A stretch of 64,000 bases of DNA, taken from Streptomyces sp. HUAS 15-9 (GTDB lineage: Bacteria; Actinomycetota; Actinomycetes; Streptomycetales; Streptomycetaceae). Position numbers and translations under genes: made by a program. The notes beneath the pieces were generated by a model. The model saw only the letters and a program-made list of their open reading frames with translations. It ran no database searches and was not told the DNA's origin. The stretch covers positions 2,480,001 to 2,544,000 of the forward strand of contig NZ_CP106798.1 in assembly GCF_025642155.1 (NCBI RefSeq), read 5' to 3'. Shown here piece by piece: positions 9,263-18,591 of the stretch; position 1 is the stretch's first letter; every line of letters starts with the position of its first letter.

Positions 9263-10618
9263 GTGCTTGAGCCCGTGTACCAGGCGGACGTCGTCATCGT
9301 GGGAGCCGGAATCGCCGGACTGTCGGCGGCTCATCGGCTGACCAGCGCGGGCGTCACGACCGCAGTCCTGGAGGCCGCCCCCTACGTGGGCGGCCGTATG
9401 TCGACGGAGAAGGTCGACGGCTTCCGGCTCGACCGGATCGGACAGCTCCTGTCCACCTCCTATCCCGAGCTACGTCTGACACCAGGGCTCGACGCCCTCG
9501 TTCTGCGCCCCTTCGCGCCGGGCGTCCTGCTGCACCACGACGGACGCCGGCACCGCGCGGGCGCTCCGGCGGGCGGAGGGAGCGCAAGGGGCGCACTCCA
9601 CGCGGTGCGCGCCCTCGCGAGCGCTCCCAGGGGCGCGGTCGCGTCGCCCGCGCGCGCGGGCGCACCCATGGGCGGCGCCGTCGACCAGGCCCGGCTCGGG
9701 GTGGCGCTGGCCCGGATCGCCGCCACGCCCGTCGAGCGCATCCTGACCCGCCCCGAACTGCCCGCCGCACAGGCGCTCGCCGTCCGCGGGGTGCCCGCCC
9801 GCACGATCGACGGCTTCCTGCGCCCGCTGCTCGCCGCCCTGTTGTGCGACCCGGAGCTGAGGACGTCCAGCCGGTGCGCCGACCTCGCGCTGCGCGCCTT
9901 CGCGAGCGGACGGCTCAGCGTGCCCGAGGGCGGCGCCGAGGCGCTGCCCGAACTGCTCGCCCGCGCGCTGCCGCCCGGCACCGTGCACACGGGGGTGCGG
10001 GCCACCTCGGTCTCCACGACCTCGGTGACCACCGCCGAGCACGGCGAGATCCGCTGCCGTGCCGTGCTGCTGGCCACCGACGCGCGAGCCGCGGCCGAAC
10101 TGCTGCCCGGTCTGCGGGTGCCGGACTTCCACCCGGTGACGGTGGTGCACCACACGACCGACGAACCCCTGGGCACCGGTGCCTCGTTGCTGCTCGACGC
10201 CGACCGCGGCGGTCCGGTCGCGCACACCGCGATGGTCAGCGCCGTCGACCCGAGCCGCGCGCCCGCGGGCCGGGCGCTCATCTCGTCGACCGTGCTGGGC
10301 ACTCCCCCGGAGGGGGTCGACACGGCCGTACGGATGCACCTGTCCCGGCTGTACGGCACCTCGACCCGCCGCTGGGAGACCCTCGCCGTGCACCACACCG
10401 CCGAGGCGGTCCCGGCGATGCGCCCACCGCACGACCTGCGCCGCCCGGTACGGCTCCTGGCGGGCCTGTACGTGTGCGGCGACCACCGCGACACCAGCAC
10501 CGTCCAGGGCGCCCTGCACTCGGCCCACCGGGCCGCGGCGGCGATCCTGGCGGACCTGGGCGCGGCGGGCTCACTGCACCGCGCGGACCCCCTGCCCGCG
10601 ATGAAGCGCGCGGCCTAG
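9263..10618 (+). CDS. FAD-dependent oxidoreductase of the amine oxidase/protoporphyrinogen oxidase type
   Basis: An N-terminal dinucleotide-binding motif VVIVGAGIAGLSAAHRL is followed by the GG-doublet region (APYVGGRMSTEKVDGFRLD). A C-terminal FAD contact GLYVCGDHRDTSTVQGALHS closes the 451-aa protein. This pattern is typical of NAD(P)/FAD oxidoreductases that act on amines, porphyrinogens or carotenoids; the substrate is not known. GTG 9263 has GAGGAGG 6 nt upstream. It converges with the TPR regulator gene only 6 bp away. Confidence 0.88.
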   Translation: MLEPVYQADVVIVGAGIAGLSAAHRLTSAGVTTAVLEAAPYVGGRMSTEKVDGFRLDRIGQLLSTSYPELRLTPGLDALVLRPFAPGVLLHHDGRRHRAGAPAGGGSARGALHAVRALASAPRGAVASPARAGAPMGGAVDQARLGVALARIAATPVERILTRPELPAAQALAVRGVPARTIDGFLRPLLAALLCDPELRTSSRCADLALRAFASGRLSVPEGGAEALPELLARALPPGTVHTGVRATSVSTTSVTTAEHGEIRCRAVLLATDARAAAELLPGLRVPDFHPVTVVHHTTDEPLGTGASLLLDADRGGPVAHTAMVSAVDPSRAPAGRALISSTVLGTPPEGVDTAVRMHLSRLYGTSTRRWETLAVHHTAEAVPAMRPPHDLRRPVRLLAGLYVCGDHRDTSTVQGALHSAHRAAAAILADLGAAGSLHRADPLPAMKRAA

Positions 10619-10624
10619 CCGAGG

Positions 10625-12061
10625 TCACCCGAGCGCCGCCACCTTGTCCCGGTATCCCCGTACCGGTGCCGCGTCCTTGTAGGGCTCGAGGCGGCGCTCG
10701 AAGTCCTTGACGTACTCGATCGCCCGTACCGAGCGCATCTCCACCGCCTGCCCGGCCGCCTCCGCGCCCAGCAGGCAGGCCTGGTCGAGCTCGCCGAGAC
10801 CGAGGCGGGCGGTGGCGAGGACGACACGGCAGAACAGGCGGCTACGGGCGAACGTCGGGGCGCGCAGCTGCAGGGAGCGCTCCGCGTGCTGCGCGGACGC
10901 GCGGAACTGCTGCAGATCGCGGTGGCAGTGCCCGAACTCGTCGGCGAGCTGCGCCTCGTCGAAGAACCGCGCCCAGTACGGCACTTCGTCGCCGGGCCGG
11001 GCGGCCTCCAGGGCGCGCTCGGCGCGGACCAGCGCGCCGGTGCAGGCCCGCACCTCGCCGAGCACGCCGTGCGCGCGGGCCTCCGCGGAGTGCAGCAGCG
11101 CCTGCACGACGGGCGGGGCGGTGGTCCCCACCCCCTGCTGCGCCACCCGCGCCAGCTGGACGGCCTCGCGGCCGTGCCCGAGGTAGACGGCCTGGCGGCT
11201 CATGGTGACCAGGACGTAGGAGCCGTACGTCCGGTCCCCGGCCGCCTGTGCCAGCCGCAGCGCCTGCACGAAGTAGCGCTGGGCGAGTCCGTGCGCGGCG
11301 ATGTCGTACGACGTCCAGCCGGCGAGCCGGGTGAGATCGGCGGCCGCGGCGAACAGGCGGCGGCCCGTCTGCTCGCCGTAGGTGCCGCGCAGCATCGGCT
11401 CGCACTCGTGCTCCAGGTAGCGCACGAGGGCCTGGCGGGCGTGGCCACCGCCGTAGGCGTCGTCGAGGGTGCGGAAGAGCTCGCCGACCGAGCGCAGCGC
11501 GGCGATGTCGCCGCCGGTGACCTTCTGGCCGGGGCCGCGCTCGGCCTGGCCGCGCGGGCGCGGAACGACGGGCCGTCCCTGTGGGGGCACCTTGGGCAGC
11601 GGCTCGCCGCGGGCCACCCGGTCGTCGGCCCGGCCGATCAGCCAGTCCCGGCTGGGCACGACGAGCCCCGCCGGAGTGAAGGCGATCTTGCGGAGTTCGG
11701 CATGACTGCCGGAGTCCTTGCGCCACAGCCCGCTGACGATGTCGACGGCCTCCTCGGGGGTGGACGCGAACTCCAGCCCGGCGTACACCGGCGCACAGGC
11801 GTCCAGACCGAGATCCTGGGCCGTGAGCCGGCGCCCGAGGCGGCGCGTGAAGACCTCGGCGATGAGCGCGGGCGTGGTGCCCCGGGGCTGCTGTCCGCGC
11901 AGCCAGCGGGTCACGGATGTCTTGTCGTATCTGAGATCCAGCCCGTGTTCGAGGCCGAGCTGGTCGACGCGACGGGCCAGACCTGCGTTGGAGAATCCCG
12001 CTTCTGCGATGAGCGCGGCGAGCTGGCGATTGGGAGTGCGCTGCGCGGGTCGTTCCGTCAT
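10625..12061 (-). CDS. Transcriptional regulator with N-terminal HTH and TPR-like C-terminus (NsdA-like)
   Basis: The first ~80 residues ([20 protein letters not shown] ... [14 protein letters not shown]) form a helix-turn-helix of the XRE type used by Streptomyces NsdA-like regulators. The rest of the 478 residues is helical, with TPR-like segments rich in Ala and Leu. NsdA of S. coelicolor represses sporulation and antibiotic production; similar proteins are numerous, so this is a family assignment and not an orthology claim. It is divergent from lipB across 239 bp. No membrane segment is present. Confidence 0.8.
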   Translation of the reverse strand: MTERPAQRTPNRQLAALIAEAGFSNAGLARRVDQLGLEHGLDLRYDKTSVTRWLRGQQPRGTTPALIAEVFTRRLGRRLTAQDLGLDACAPVYAGLEFASTPEEAVDIVSGLWRKDSGSHAELRKIAFTPAGLVVPSRDWLIGRADDRVARGEPLPKVPPQGRPVVPRPRGQAERGPGQKVTGGDIAALRSVGELFRTLDDAYGGGHARQALVRYLEHECEPMLRGTYGEQTGRRLFAAAADLTRLAGWTSYDIAAHGLAQRYFVQALRLAQAAGDRTYGSYVLVTMSRQAVYLGHGREAVQLARVAQQGVGTTAPPVVQALLHSAEARAHGVLGEVRACTGALVRAERALEAARPGDEVPYWARFFDEAQLADEFGHCHRDLQQFRASAQHAERSLQLRAPTFARSRLFCRVVLATARLGLGELDQACLLGAEAAGQAVEMRSVRAIEYVKDFERRLEPYKDAAPVRGYRDKVAALG

Positions 12062-12300
12062 CTGCGGTGCGGTCTCCTGCCTTCCGGGCCTTCGAAGTGC
12101 CCGGATTGCCTGTGAGCAGCCCTTATGGCCTCATGAACGGCGCGAATGTAGCGGAGAGTGAGCAGTCCGTCGCACACTTTGCAGTTCATTCATCCGATCG
12201 TGTGAGGATTGCCCCCTGGGCTGACGTGAGCGGACCGGTCGTACAGTGGCTTGGGCGCATTACATGCCTGACACACCCGTCGCCGAGGGAGGCGCTTGCC

Positions 12301-13098
12301 GTGAGTGAGTTGCGGTTCGTCCGCATGGGGTTCGGCGCACAGGCCGTCGAGTACCAGGAGGCCTGGGACGAGCAGCGCCGGGTGCACGCGGCGCGGTTCG
12401 CCGACGAGGTGCCCGACACCGTCCTGCTGCTCGAACACCCGCCGGTCTACACGGCGGGCCGCCGCACCGAGGACAGCGAGCGGCCGCTCGACGGCACCCC
12501 GGTCATCGACGTGGACCGCGGCGGCAAGATCACCTGGCACGGCCCCGGCCAGCTCGTCGGCTACCCGATCCAGAAGCTCCCCCGCCCGGTGGACGTGGTC
12601 GCGCACGTACGGCGCCTCGAGGAGGCGCTGATCCGCACCTGCGCGGAGCTGGACGTCGAGGCCGCCCGGGTCGAGGGCCGCAGCGGCGTGTGGGTGCTCG
12701 GTGACCCCGTCGAGCAGCGGCCGGCCCTCGGCGGACTCTCGCTGGACTTCGACCCGCGGCTGAACGACGAGGAGTTCGACCCCCGGCTGAACGGCCCGGA
12801 GTACGCCCCCTCCAACGCCGGCCAGCGACGCGAGGACCGCAAGATCGCCGCGATCGGCATCCGCGTCGCCAAGGGCGTCACGATGCACGGCTTCTCCTTC
12901 AACGTCAACCCGGACAACGCCTGGTTCGACCGGATCATCCCGTGCGGCATCCGGGACGCGGGGGTCACCTCCCTCGCCAACGAACTGGGCCGCGAGATCA
13001 CGGTCGAGGAGATCCTGCCGACGGTCGAGCGGCATCTGAAGGACATCCTCGAGAACGCCGACCTCAAGCCGCGCGTGATCGAGAAGGCGTCCGTCTGA
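12301..13098 (+). CDS. lipB: Lipoyl(octanoyl) transferase LipB
   Basis: LipB moves octanoate from acyl carrier protein to lipoyl domains, the first step in making lipoyl cofactor. The substrate motif [15 protein letters not shown] (residues 76-90), the catalytic lysine K181 ([11 protein letters not shown]) and the catalytic cysteine C215 ([11 protein letters not shown]) are all present in the 265-aa protein. Residues about 134-179 form an extra loop not found in E. coli LipB and contain a duplicated FDPRLN unit. GTG 12301 is preceded by GAGGGAGG, about 8 nt away. lipA follows 134 bp downstream. Confidence 0.96.
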   Translation: MSELRFVRMGFGAQAVEYQEAWDEQRRVHAARFADEVPDTVLLLEHPPVYTAGRRTEDSERPLDGTPVIDVDRGGKITWHGPGQLVGYPIQKLPRPVDVVAHVRRLEEALIRTCAELDVEAARVEGRSGVWVLGDPVEQRPALGGLSLDFDPRLNDEEFDPRLNGPEYAPSNAGQRREDRKIAAIGIRVAKGVTMHGFSFNVNPDNAWFDRIIPCGIRDAGVTSLANELGREITVEEILPTVERHLKDILENADLKPRVIEKASV

Positions 13099-13132
13099 CC
13101 TCCGTCCGACCTCGGGAATGGACCCCGTCGAG

Positions 13133-13148
13133 GTGAGGTTGGCCTCAC
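13133..13148. promoter_or_regulatory. Short palindrome upstream of lipA
   Basis: GTGAGGTTGGCCTCAC is a 6-bp inverted repeat with a TTGG spacer, 84 bp before the lipA start. Its AGGTT-GCCT core faintly resembles DtxR/DmdR iron boxes. No regulation is shown by the sequence alone. Confidence 0.3.
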
Positions 13149-13232
13149 GGGAAAGTCCCAACAACCACGGGCGTACGCTGGTGTACGCCGAAGAATCGAA
13201 GACTACTCAAAGCAATCAGCAGGGAGCCGGTC

Positions 13233-14198
13233 GTGTCCGCAGTCTCACCCGACGGACGCAAGTTGCTGCGCCTGGAGGCCCGCAACAGCGAGACCCCCAT
13301 CGAGCGCAAGCCCGAGTGGATCAAGACGCGGGCGAAAATGGGTCCCGCGTACACGGAGATGCAGAAGCTCGTGAAGAGCGAGGGTCTGCACACGGTCTGC
13401 CAGGAAGCCGGCTGCCCGAACATCTACGAATGCTGGGAGGACCGCGAGGCGACCTTCCTCATCGGCGGCGACCAGTGCACCCGGCGCTGCGACTTCTGCC
13501 AGATCGACACCGGCAGGCCCAAGGCCCTCGACCGTGACGAGCCGCGCCGCGTCGGCGAGTCCGTGGTCACCATGGACCTGAACTACGCCACCGTCACCGG
13601 CGTCGCCCGCGACGACCTGGCGGACGGCGGCGCCTGGCTGTACGCCGAGACCGTGCGCCAGATCCACCGGCAGACCGCGGAGCGCGCGGCCGGGCGGACC
13701 AAGGTCGAGCTCCTCGCCCCCGACTTCAACGCCGTCCCGGAGCACCTCGAAGAGGTCTTCTCCACCCGGCCCGAGGTCTTCGCGCACAACCTCGAGACGG
13801 TTCCCCGGATCTTCAAGCGGATCCGCCCCGGCTTCCGCTACGACCGCTCCCTGAAGGTCCTCACCGACGCCCGCGACTACGGCCTCGTCACCAAGTCGAA
13901 CCTCATCCTCGGCATGGGCGAGACCCGCGAGGAGATCAGCGACGCGCTGAAGCAGTTGCACGACGCCGGGTGCGAGCTGATCACCATCACGCAGTATCTG
14001 CGCCCGTCCGTGCGTCACCACCCGGTGGACCGCTGGGTCAAGCCGCAGGAGTTCGTGGAGCTGAAGGAGGAGGCCGAGCAGATCGGCTTCTCCGGTGTGA
14101 TGTCCGGCCCGCTGGTCCGGTCCTCGTACCGCGCCGGGCGCCTGTACCAGATGGCCATCGAGAAGCGGGGCACGTACACCGCCGCCCAGGCCGTCTGA
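13233..14198 (+). CDS. lipA: Lipoyl synthase LipA (radical SAM)
   Basis: LipA inserts two sulfurs into protein-bound octanoyl groups using two [4Fe-4S] clusters. The auxiliary-cluster cysteines are C56, C61 and C67 ([12 protein letters not shown]). The radical SAM cysteines are C82, C86 and C89 (CTRRCDFC). The C-terminal RSSYRAG motif supplies the serine that ligates the auxiliary cluster. The length, 321 aa, is standard. GTG 13233 has AGGGAG 6 nt upstream. Products modify the E2 and GcvH proteins, including the partner of AceE encoded at the left of this window. Confidence 0.97.
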   Translation: MSAVSPDGRKLLRLEARNSETPIERKPEWIKTRAKMGPAYTEMQKLVKSEGLHTVCQEAGCPNIYECWEDREATFLIGGDQCTRRCDFCQIDTGRPKALDRDEPRRVGESVVTMDLNYATVTGVARDDLADGGAWLYAETVRQIHRQTAERAAGRTKVELLAPDFNAVPEHLEEVFSTRPEVFAHNLETVPRIFKRIRPGFRYDRSLKVLTDARDYGLVTKSNLILGMGETREEISDALKQLHDAGCELITITQYLRPSVRHHPVDRWVKPQEFVELKEEAEQIGFSGVMSGPLVRSSYRAGRLYQMAIEKRGTYTAAQAV

Positions 14199-14221
14199 CA
14201 GCTCCCCGGGCCGTCTGACAG
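14189..14221 (+). repeat. 13-bp direct repeat spanning the lipA stop
   Basis: GGCCGTCTGACAG occurs at 14189-14201, including the lipA stop codon, and again at 14209-14221. It looks like a local duplication. Confidence 0.6.
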
Positions 14222-14402
14222 ATCGTCATCGTCGTTGCTCCGTACGAGTGCGGGACAACCGTGTGAATTCTCGCACAAGAACTTACTGGTCAGTAGAGAC
14301 CGAGAACGCGCGGTCCTGACAGTCCTCGCAGATGAGGGCGTCGTCAGGGCCGCGTATTCACTCCACCCCCACCCCATCAAGGCTTCATTGGCGTTTGACC
14401 GG

Positions 14403-14449
14403 TCAGTCACACCCTGGTAACACCAATCAGTGACCCTGGTATCACGCCA
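14403..14449. promoter_or_regulatory. Direct repeats before the 65-aa gene
   Basis: TCAGTCACACCCTGGTAACACC (first copy from 14403) and TCAGTGACCCTGGTATCACGCC (second from 14428) are similar 22-mers 25 bp apart, roughly 40-90 bp before the next start codon. They could be a regulator site or promoter elements. The function is not known. Confidence 0.35.
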
Positions 14450-14489
14450 CGTACACCCGTACCCGACGCCGTCGAGGGGGACCTCCACC

Positions 14490-14687
14490 ATGCAGGCCGC
14501 GCCCGTTCGCGCCACCGCCATCCCGACCTTCACCGACGCACTCCGTGCCGTCGAGTCCCTGCTCATGAGCGGCGGCCAGCGCACCGCCCGCCGCAATGCC
14601 TGGACCTCGGTCCTGGAGGACCGCCGTCGTGCCAAGGACCGGGTCGAGGCGCAGCGCGTCCTGGAGCAGGCGGCCACCCGCCCCTGA
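14490..14687 (+). CDS. Small conserved helical protein
   Basis: This is a 65-aa protein (MQAAPVRATAIPTFTDALRA...) predicted to be mostly helical, with a basic middle (RRNAWTSVLEDRRRAKDR). There is no cysteine, signal or membrane segment. ATG 14490 follows GAGGGGGACC. A small gene at this place between lipA and a DUF4191 gene is, as I recall, usual in Streptomyces. I cannot name a function. Confidence 0.7.
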   Translation: MQAAPVRATAIPTFTDALRAVESLLMSGGQRTARRNAWTSVLEDRRRAKDRVEAQRVLEQAATRP

Positions 14688-14746
14688 CGCCCCCTCCGCG
14701 GGCACTGCCGTCGTGGGCACTCCCGGGGCCACGTAGACTTCGTGGC

Positions 14747-15445
14747 ATGGCGAGGAAGGAAACCGCAGCGAACGCTGCGAACCCAGGGCGACTGAAGCAG
14801 ATCGCCCTTACGTACAAGATGACCCGGAAGGCCGACAAAAAGATCGGTCTTGTGCTCGCGGCTGTCGGCATCGGCACCTTCGGTGTCTTCCTCGCGATCG
14901 GCTTCTTGATCGGCCACCCCATCTATCTGGGCATCCTGGGCCTGCTGTTCGCGTTCCTCCTGGCGGCGATCGTTTTCGGCCGCCGGGCCGAGCGGGCCGC
15001 GTTCGGGCAGATGGAGGGCCAGCCGGGCGCCGCCGCGGCCGTGCTCGACAACATCGGCCGGGGCTGGACGACGACCCCCGCGGTCGCGATGAACCGCAGC
15101 CAGGACGTGGTGCACCGCGCGGTCGGCAAGGCCGGCATCGTGCTGGTCGCCGAGGGCAACCCGAACCGGGTGAAGAGCCTGCTCGCCGCGGAGAAGAAGA
15201 AGATGGCCCGCATCGTGTCGGACGTCCCGGTGCACGACGTGATCGTCGGCACGGGCGAGGGCCAGGTCGAGCTGAAGAAGCTGCGCACGACCATGCTGAA
15301 GTACCCGCGCGTCCTGTCCGGCCCGCAGGTCACCACCACCAACGACCGGCTGCGCGCCATGGGCGACCTGATGAGCAACATGCCGCTGCCGAAGGGCCCG
15401 ATGCCCAAGGGCATGCGGATGCCCAAGGGCGGCAAGGCCCGCTGA
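14747..15445 (+). CDS. DUF4191 family membrane protein
   Basis: The 232-aa protein has a basic N-terminus, two adjacent membrane segments (VLAAVGIGTFGVFLAIGFLI and YLGILGLLFAFLLAAIVF, residues about 45-85), then a soluble domain (QDVVHRAVGKAGIVLVAEG) and a Met/Pro/Lys-rich tail. This is the layout of actinobacterial DUF4191 proteins, normally found beside lipA. The function is unknown. ATG 14747 lacks a good ribosome site but gives the family's usual start. A strong hairpin follows the stop. Confidence 0.88.
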   Translation: MARKETAANAANPGRLKQIALTYKMTRKADKKIGLVLAAVGIGTFGVFLAIGFLIGHPIYLGILGLLFAFLLAAIVFGRRAERAAFGQMEGQPGAAAAVLDNIGRGWTTTPAVAMNRSQDVVHRAVGKAGIVLVAEGNPNRVKSLLAAEKKKMARIVSDVPVHDVIVGTGEGQVELKKLRTTMLKYPRVLSGPQVTTTNDRLRAMGDLMSNMPLPKGPMPKGMRMPKGGKAR

Positions 15446-15474
15446 CTCCCCCAGAGGTACGACACCCCTCAGAG

Positions 15475-15523
15475 GTACGACGAAGGGGGCGCCCGGAATC
15501 ACCGGGCGCCCCCTTCGTCGTAC
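15475..15523. terminator. Strong terminator after the DUF4191 gene
   Basis: A perfect 22-bp inverted repeat (15475-15496 pairs with 15502-15523) has a 5-nt loop. It also lies downstream of the convergent RDD gene, so it may work in both directions. Confidence 0.88.
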
Positions 15524-15595
15524 GACCGCTGGAAAGTCGTCCCACGGCCGCTGGAAAGCCGCTGGACGCGGACCTCGACCGTCGGATGAGGACCG

Positions 15596-16063
15596 CTAGA
15601 TGCGGACCTCGACCGTTCCGGCCAGCCGGTCGTGCAGACCGCGGCCGTCGCGGTCCCAGACGAGCGCCGGGATGGCGAGGAAGAACAAGGCCGTGCGCAG
15701 CAGCGCGCGCAGCGGGTTCACCCGGCGGGTCTCCAGCGCGACGACCCGCAGCCCGAACAGCCGCTTGCCCGGCGTGGAGCCGACCGTGCCGAGGGTGAGG
15801 ACCAGCAGCACGAGAAGGATGAGCGGCGCCCAGACCTGCGCCGCCTGGTGATAGCTGTCGGCGATCAAGCCGTATGCGATCAGGAGACACAGGCCCCAGT
15901 CCACGGCCAGCGCCCCCAGCCGGCGTCCCGGGCGCGCGATCGAACCCGGACCCTCCTCGGGCAGACCGAGCTGTTCGCCGCGGTATCCGAAATCGGCACC
16001 GGCTTCTTCCATGGCCGCGCGCGGCCCGGAAAGCCACGATCCCATTGCTTGCCTGTTGTCCAC
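15596..16063 (-). CDS. RDD family membrane protein
   Basis: The 155-aa protein has the RDD signatures: an Arg in ARPGRRLGALAVDWGLCLL, the segment TLGTVGSTPGKRLFGLRVV, and DRDGRGLHDRLAGTVEV near the end. Three hydrophobic segments are visible. The family is linked to ion transport in some bacteria, but this member is uncharacterised. GTG 16063 opens the frame; Met7 or Met18 are possible alternative starts. It is divergent from glnA. Confidence 0.85.
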   Translation of the reverse strand: MDNRQAMGSWLSGPRAAMEEAGADFGYRGEQLGLPEEGPGSIARPGRRLGALAVDWGLCLLIAYGLIADSYHQAAQVWAPLILLVLLVLTLGTVGSTPGKRLFGLRVVALETRRVNPLRALLRTALFFLAIPALVWDRDGRGLHDRLAGTVEVRI

Positions 16064-16138
16064 CCGCCCACGGTACTGCCCGCCCGGACGCCCGGGGCAC
16101 GGCGGGGTGTGTCGGCGCTACCGTGGAACCGAAGCCGG

Positions 16139-16176
16139 TTAACTTCTGCGAAACAAATGGGTCACGCCCGAGAAAT
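16139..16176 (+). promoter_or_regulatory. GlnR box in the glnA promoter
   Basis: The order is TTAAC (16139) - 6 nt - GAAAC (16150) - 6 nt - GTCAC (16161) - 6 nt - GAAAT (16172). This matches the two a/b half-site pairs of the Streptomyces GlnR consensus gTnAc-n6-GaAAc, spaced one turn apart. The site is about 100 bp before the glnA start, so nitrogen-dependent control by GlnR is expected. Confidence 0.88.
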
Positions 16177-16273
16177 CACCCGTCCCTAGGGTCGGGGACA
16201 GCGTGTGCCACCGCACTGGCCGCACGAACGAACTACCACCCCGGCGAGGACGGTCGGGAGTAGGAGGAGCTGG

Positions 16274-17683
16274 ATGTTCCAGAACGCCGACGAGGCCAAG
16301 AAGTTCATCGCGGACGAGGACGTCAAGTTCGTCGACGTCCGCTTCTGCGACCTGCCGGGCGTCATGCAGCACTTCACCGTGCCCGTCGAGGCGTTCGACC
16401 CGGACGAGGAGCTCGCCTTCGACGGATCCTCGATCCGTGGCTTCCAGGCCATTCACGAGTCCGACATGGCGCTGCGCGCGGACCTGTCGACCGCCCGGGT
16501 CGACCCGTTCCGCCGTGACAAGACCCTCAACATCAACTTCTTCATCCACGACCCGATCACGGGCGAGCAGTACTCCCGTGACCCGCGCAACGTGGCGAAG
16601 AAGGCCGAGGCCTACCTCGCCTCCACCGGTATCGCCGACACCGCGTACTTCGGTCCCGAGGCCGAGTTCTACGTCTTCGACTCCGTCCGCTTCGCGACCA
16701 GCGCGAACGAGTCCTTCTACCACGTCGACTCCGAGGCCGGCGCCTGGAACACCGGTGCCCTCCAGGACAACCGTGGTTACAAGGTCCGCTACAAGGGCGG
16801 CTACTTCCCGGTCCCGCCGGTCGACCACTTCGCCGACCTGCGCGCCGAGATCTCCCTGGAGCTGGAGCGCAACGGCCTGAAGGTCGAGCGCCAGCACCAC
16901 GAGGTGGGCACCGCCGGCCAGGCCGAGATCAACTACAAGTTCAACACGCTGCTCGCGGCCGCCGACGACCTCCAGCTCTTCAAGTACATCGTGAAGAACG
17001 TCGCCTGGCGCAACGGCAAGACGGCGACCTTCATGCCGAAGCCGATCTTCGGTGACAACGGCTCGGGCATGCACGTGCACCAGTCGCTGTGGAGCAACGG
17101 CGACCCGCTGTTCTACGACGAGGCCGGTTACGCGGGCCTGTCGGACACCGCCCGCTACTACATCGGCGGCATCCTCAAGCACGCCCCGTCGCTGCTGGCC
17201 TTCACCAACCCGACGGTGAACTCCTACCACCGTCTGGTCCCGGGCTTCGAGGCGCCGATCAACCTGGTGTACTCGCAGCGCAACCGCTCCGCCGCGATGC
17301 GTATCCCGATCACGGGCTCCAACCCGAAGGCCAAGCGCGTCGAGTTCCGCGCGCCCGACTCCTCCGGCAACCCGTACCTCGCCTTCTCGGCCCTGCTCCT
17401 CGCGGGCCTCGACGGCATCAAGAACAAGATCGAGCCGGCCGAGCCGATCGACAAGGACCTCTACGAGCTGGCTCCCGAGGAGCACGCGAACGTCGCGCAG
17501 GTTCCGACCTCGCTCCCGGCCGTTCTCGACTCGCTCGAGCGCGACCACGAGTTCCTGCTCGCCGGTGACGTCTTCACGTCCGACCTGATCGAGACGTGGA
17601 TCGACTTCAAGCGCGCGAACGAGATCGCTCCGCTGCAGCTGCGTCCGCACCCGCACGAGTTCGAGCTCTACTTCGACGTGTAA
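16274..17683 (+). CDS. glnA: Glutamine synthetase type I (GlnA)
   Basis: GlnA makes glutamine from glutamate, ammonia and ATP. The 469-aa dodecameric-type protein has the N-terminal beta-grasp ([19 protein letters not shown]), the metal/ATP residues in AEFYVFD and [12 protein letters not shown], and NRSAAMRIP. It also has the adenylylation loop with its tyrosine in [10 protein letters not shown] (about residue 398), the target of GlnE encoded at the right end of this window. ATG 16274 follows GGAGGAG. A GlnR box lies upstream and a hairpin with a T-run downstream. Confidence 0.97.
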   Translation: MFQNADEAKKFIADEDVKFVDVRFCDLPGVMQHFTVPVEAFDPDEELAFDGSSIRGFQAIHESDMALRADLSTARVDPFRRDKTLNINFFIHDPITGEQYSRDPRNVAKKAEAYLASTGIADTAYFGPEAEFYVFDSVRFATSANESFYHVDSEAGAWNTGALQDNRGYKVRYKGGYFPVPPVDHFADLRAEISLELERNGLKVERQHHEVGTAGQAEINYKFNTLLAAADDLQLFKYIVKNVAWRNGKTATFMPKPIFGDNGSGMHVHQSLWSNGDPLFYDEAGYAGLSDTARYYIGGILKHAPSLLAFTNPTVNSYHRLVPGFEAPINLVYSQRNRSAAMRIPITGSNPKAKRVEFRAPDSSGNPYLAFSALLLAGLDGIKNKIEPAEPIDKDLYELAPEEHANVAQVPTSLPAVLDSLERDHEFLLAGDVFTSDLIETWIDFKRANEIAPLQLRPHPHEFELYFDV

Positions 17684-17716
17684 AGACGCCTGTCCGTAAG
17701 GCACCCGAGTAAGTGG

Positions 17717-17758
17717 CTGAGGGCCGTCACCCGCATCACTGCAGGTGGCGGCCCTCAG
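17717..17758. terminator. Terminator after glnA
   Basis: A 15-bp stem (17717-17731 with 17744-17758, one G-T pair) is followed within 20 nt by CTTTTTC. It lies between convergent glnA and the small secreted-protein gene. Confidence 0.85.
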
Positions 17759-17798
17759 TCGTGCGCTGGGGTGCTTTTTCTCTGTCACACCGCCTTCG

Positions 17799-18062
17799 TC
17801 AACCGACCAGGATCACTACGACGCCGCCGGTGTTGAAGCCGTTGTTGAAGCCAAAGCCGTTGTTGAAGCCGAAGCCACCGAAGTTGCCGAAGCCGAAGCC
17901 ACAGTTGTTCCACCAGCCGCCGTGGAAGCAGCCGCGGTTGGTCGTGACCTGGGTCGGGGTGGCGGCCGAGGCCGTTCCCGCTGTGGCGATGGTGGTGCCG
18001 CCGGCCAGCAGCACCCCGACGGCGGACGCCGCCACGAGACGCCTAGCACGCTGAGCTTTCAT
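17799..18062 (-). CDS. Small secreted Gly/Phe/Asn-rich protein
   Basis: The 87-aa precursor has a clear signal peptide (MKAQRARRLVAASAVG ... TASAA, cleavage near residue 34). The short mature part carries two cysteines (RGCFHGGWWNNCGF) and then tandem GFGFNNGF repeats. ATG 18062 has GGAAGGAAGG upstream. It could be a surface or matrix peptide. It is not a chaplin or rodlin by motif, and no function is claimed. Confidence 0.75.
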   Translation of the reverse strand: MKAQRARRLVAASAVGVLLAGGTTIATAGTASAATPTQVTTNRGCFHGGWWNNCGFGFGNFGGFGFNNGFGFNNGFNTGGVVVILVG

Positions 18063-18297
18063 GGACGTACCTTCCTTCCACCCCTCGTGCGGTATGCGAA
18101 GCACGAATCGGACGGATGGCCGCGGCCTCAGAGCTGAGAGTTCGGCGCGGTCGTAGGTCTGGCACTTCAGATGCTAGTGGTCCGCCGTCCACTCGGCATC
18201 CTGGGCAACCTTCCGCGCTTCCCAGGCTTCCTACTCTCGGGGGATCATCCTCCTTGGTTCTGTCGGACGAGAGAGGGACGAGAGAGGTTGAACGGGG

Positions 18298-18555
18298 ATG
18301 ACTGAACAGGACGACTGGGAGCGGGAGTTCGATCACCGCTGGGCGAATTCCGCCGAGCACAAGGAGCCCTCCGCCCGCGCCCGGATGCTCGCCGCCCGCT
18401 GGAAGGAGAACCCCCCGGACCCGGCACCGTTCCGCGCCGACCCGGACCCGGTGGGACCCCGCCGCTCGTCATGGGTGTCCACGGCGATAGTCCTCGGCTG
18501 CGTCGGCGCGGTGATAGGCCTGCTCGGGTACGCACAGATGCGGGCTCCGTACTAG
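18298..18555 (+). CDS. Small conserved membrane protein
   Basis: This is an 85-aa protein with a charged soluble start (MTEQDDWEREFDHRWANSAEH), a proline-rich linker and one C-terminal membrane helix (WVSTAIVLGCVGAVIGLLGYA). It is a single-pass, tail-anchored type. The family is common in Streptomyces with unknown role. It converges with the DsbA-like gene. Confidence 0.75.
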   Translation: MTEQDDWEREFDHRWANSAEHKEPSARARMLAARWKENPPDPAPFRADPDPVGPRRSSWVSTAIVLGCVGAVIGLLGYAQMRAPY

Positions 18556-18591
18556 ATCCGTAACCGGACCGGTGCCATCGGACACTCTGTG

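Noticed and set aside
10886..12115. A 409-codon plus-strand open frame
   Set aside because: It is a shadow of the TPR regulator on the other strand.
14235..14420. A 61-codon open frame after lipA
   Set aside because: No ribosome site, poor codon pattern, and it overlaps likely promoter repeats.
17799..18062. Small secreted protein as a chaplin or rodlin
   Set aside because: It lacks the chaplin domain pattern and the rodlin sequence; it is only similar in being small, secreted and Gly/Asn-rich.
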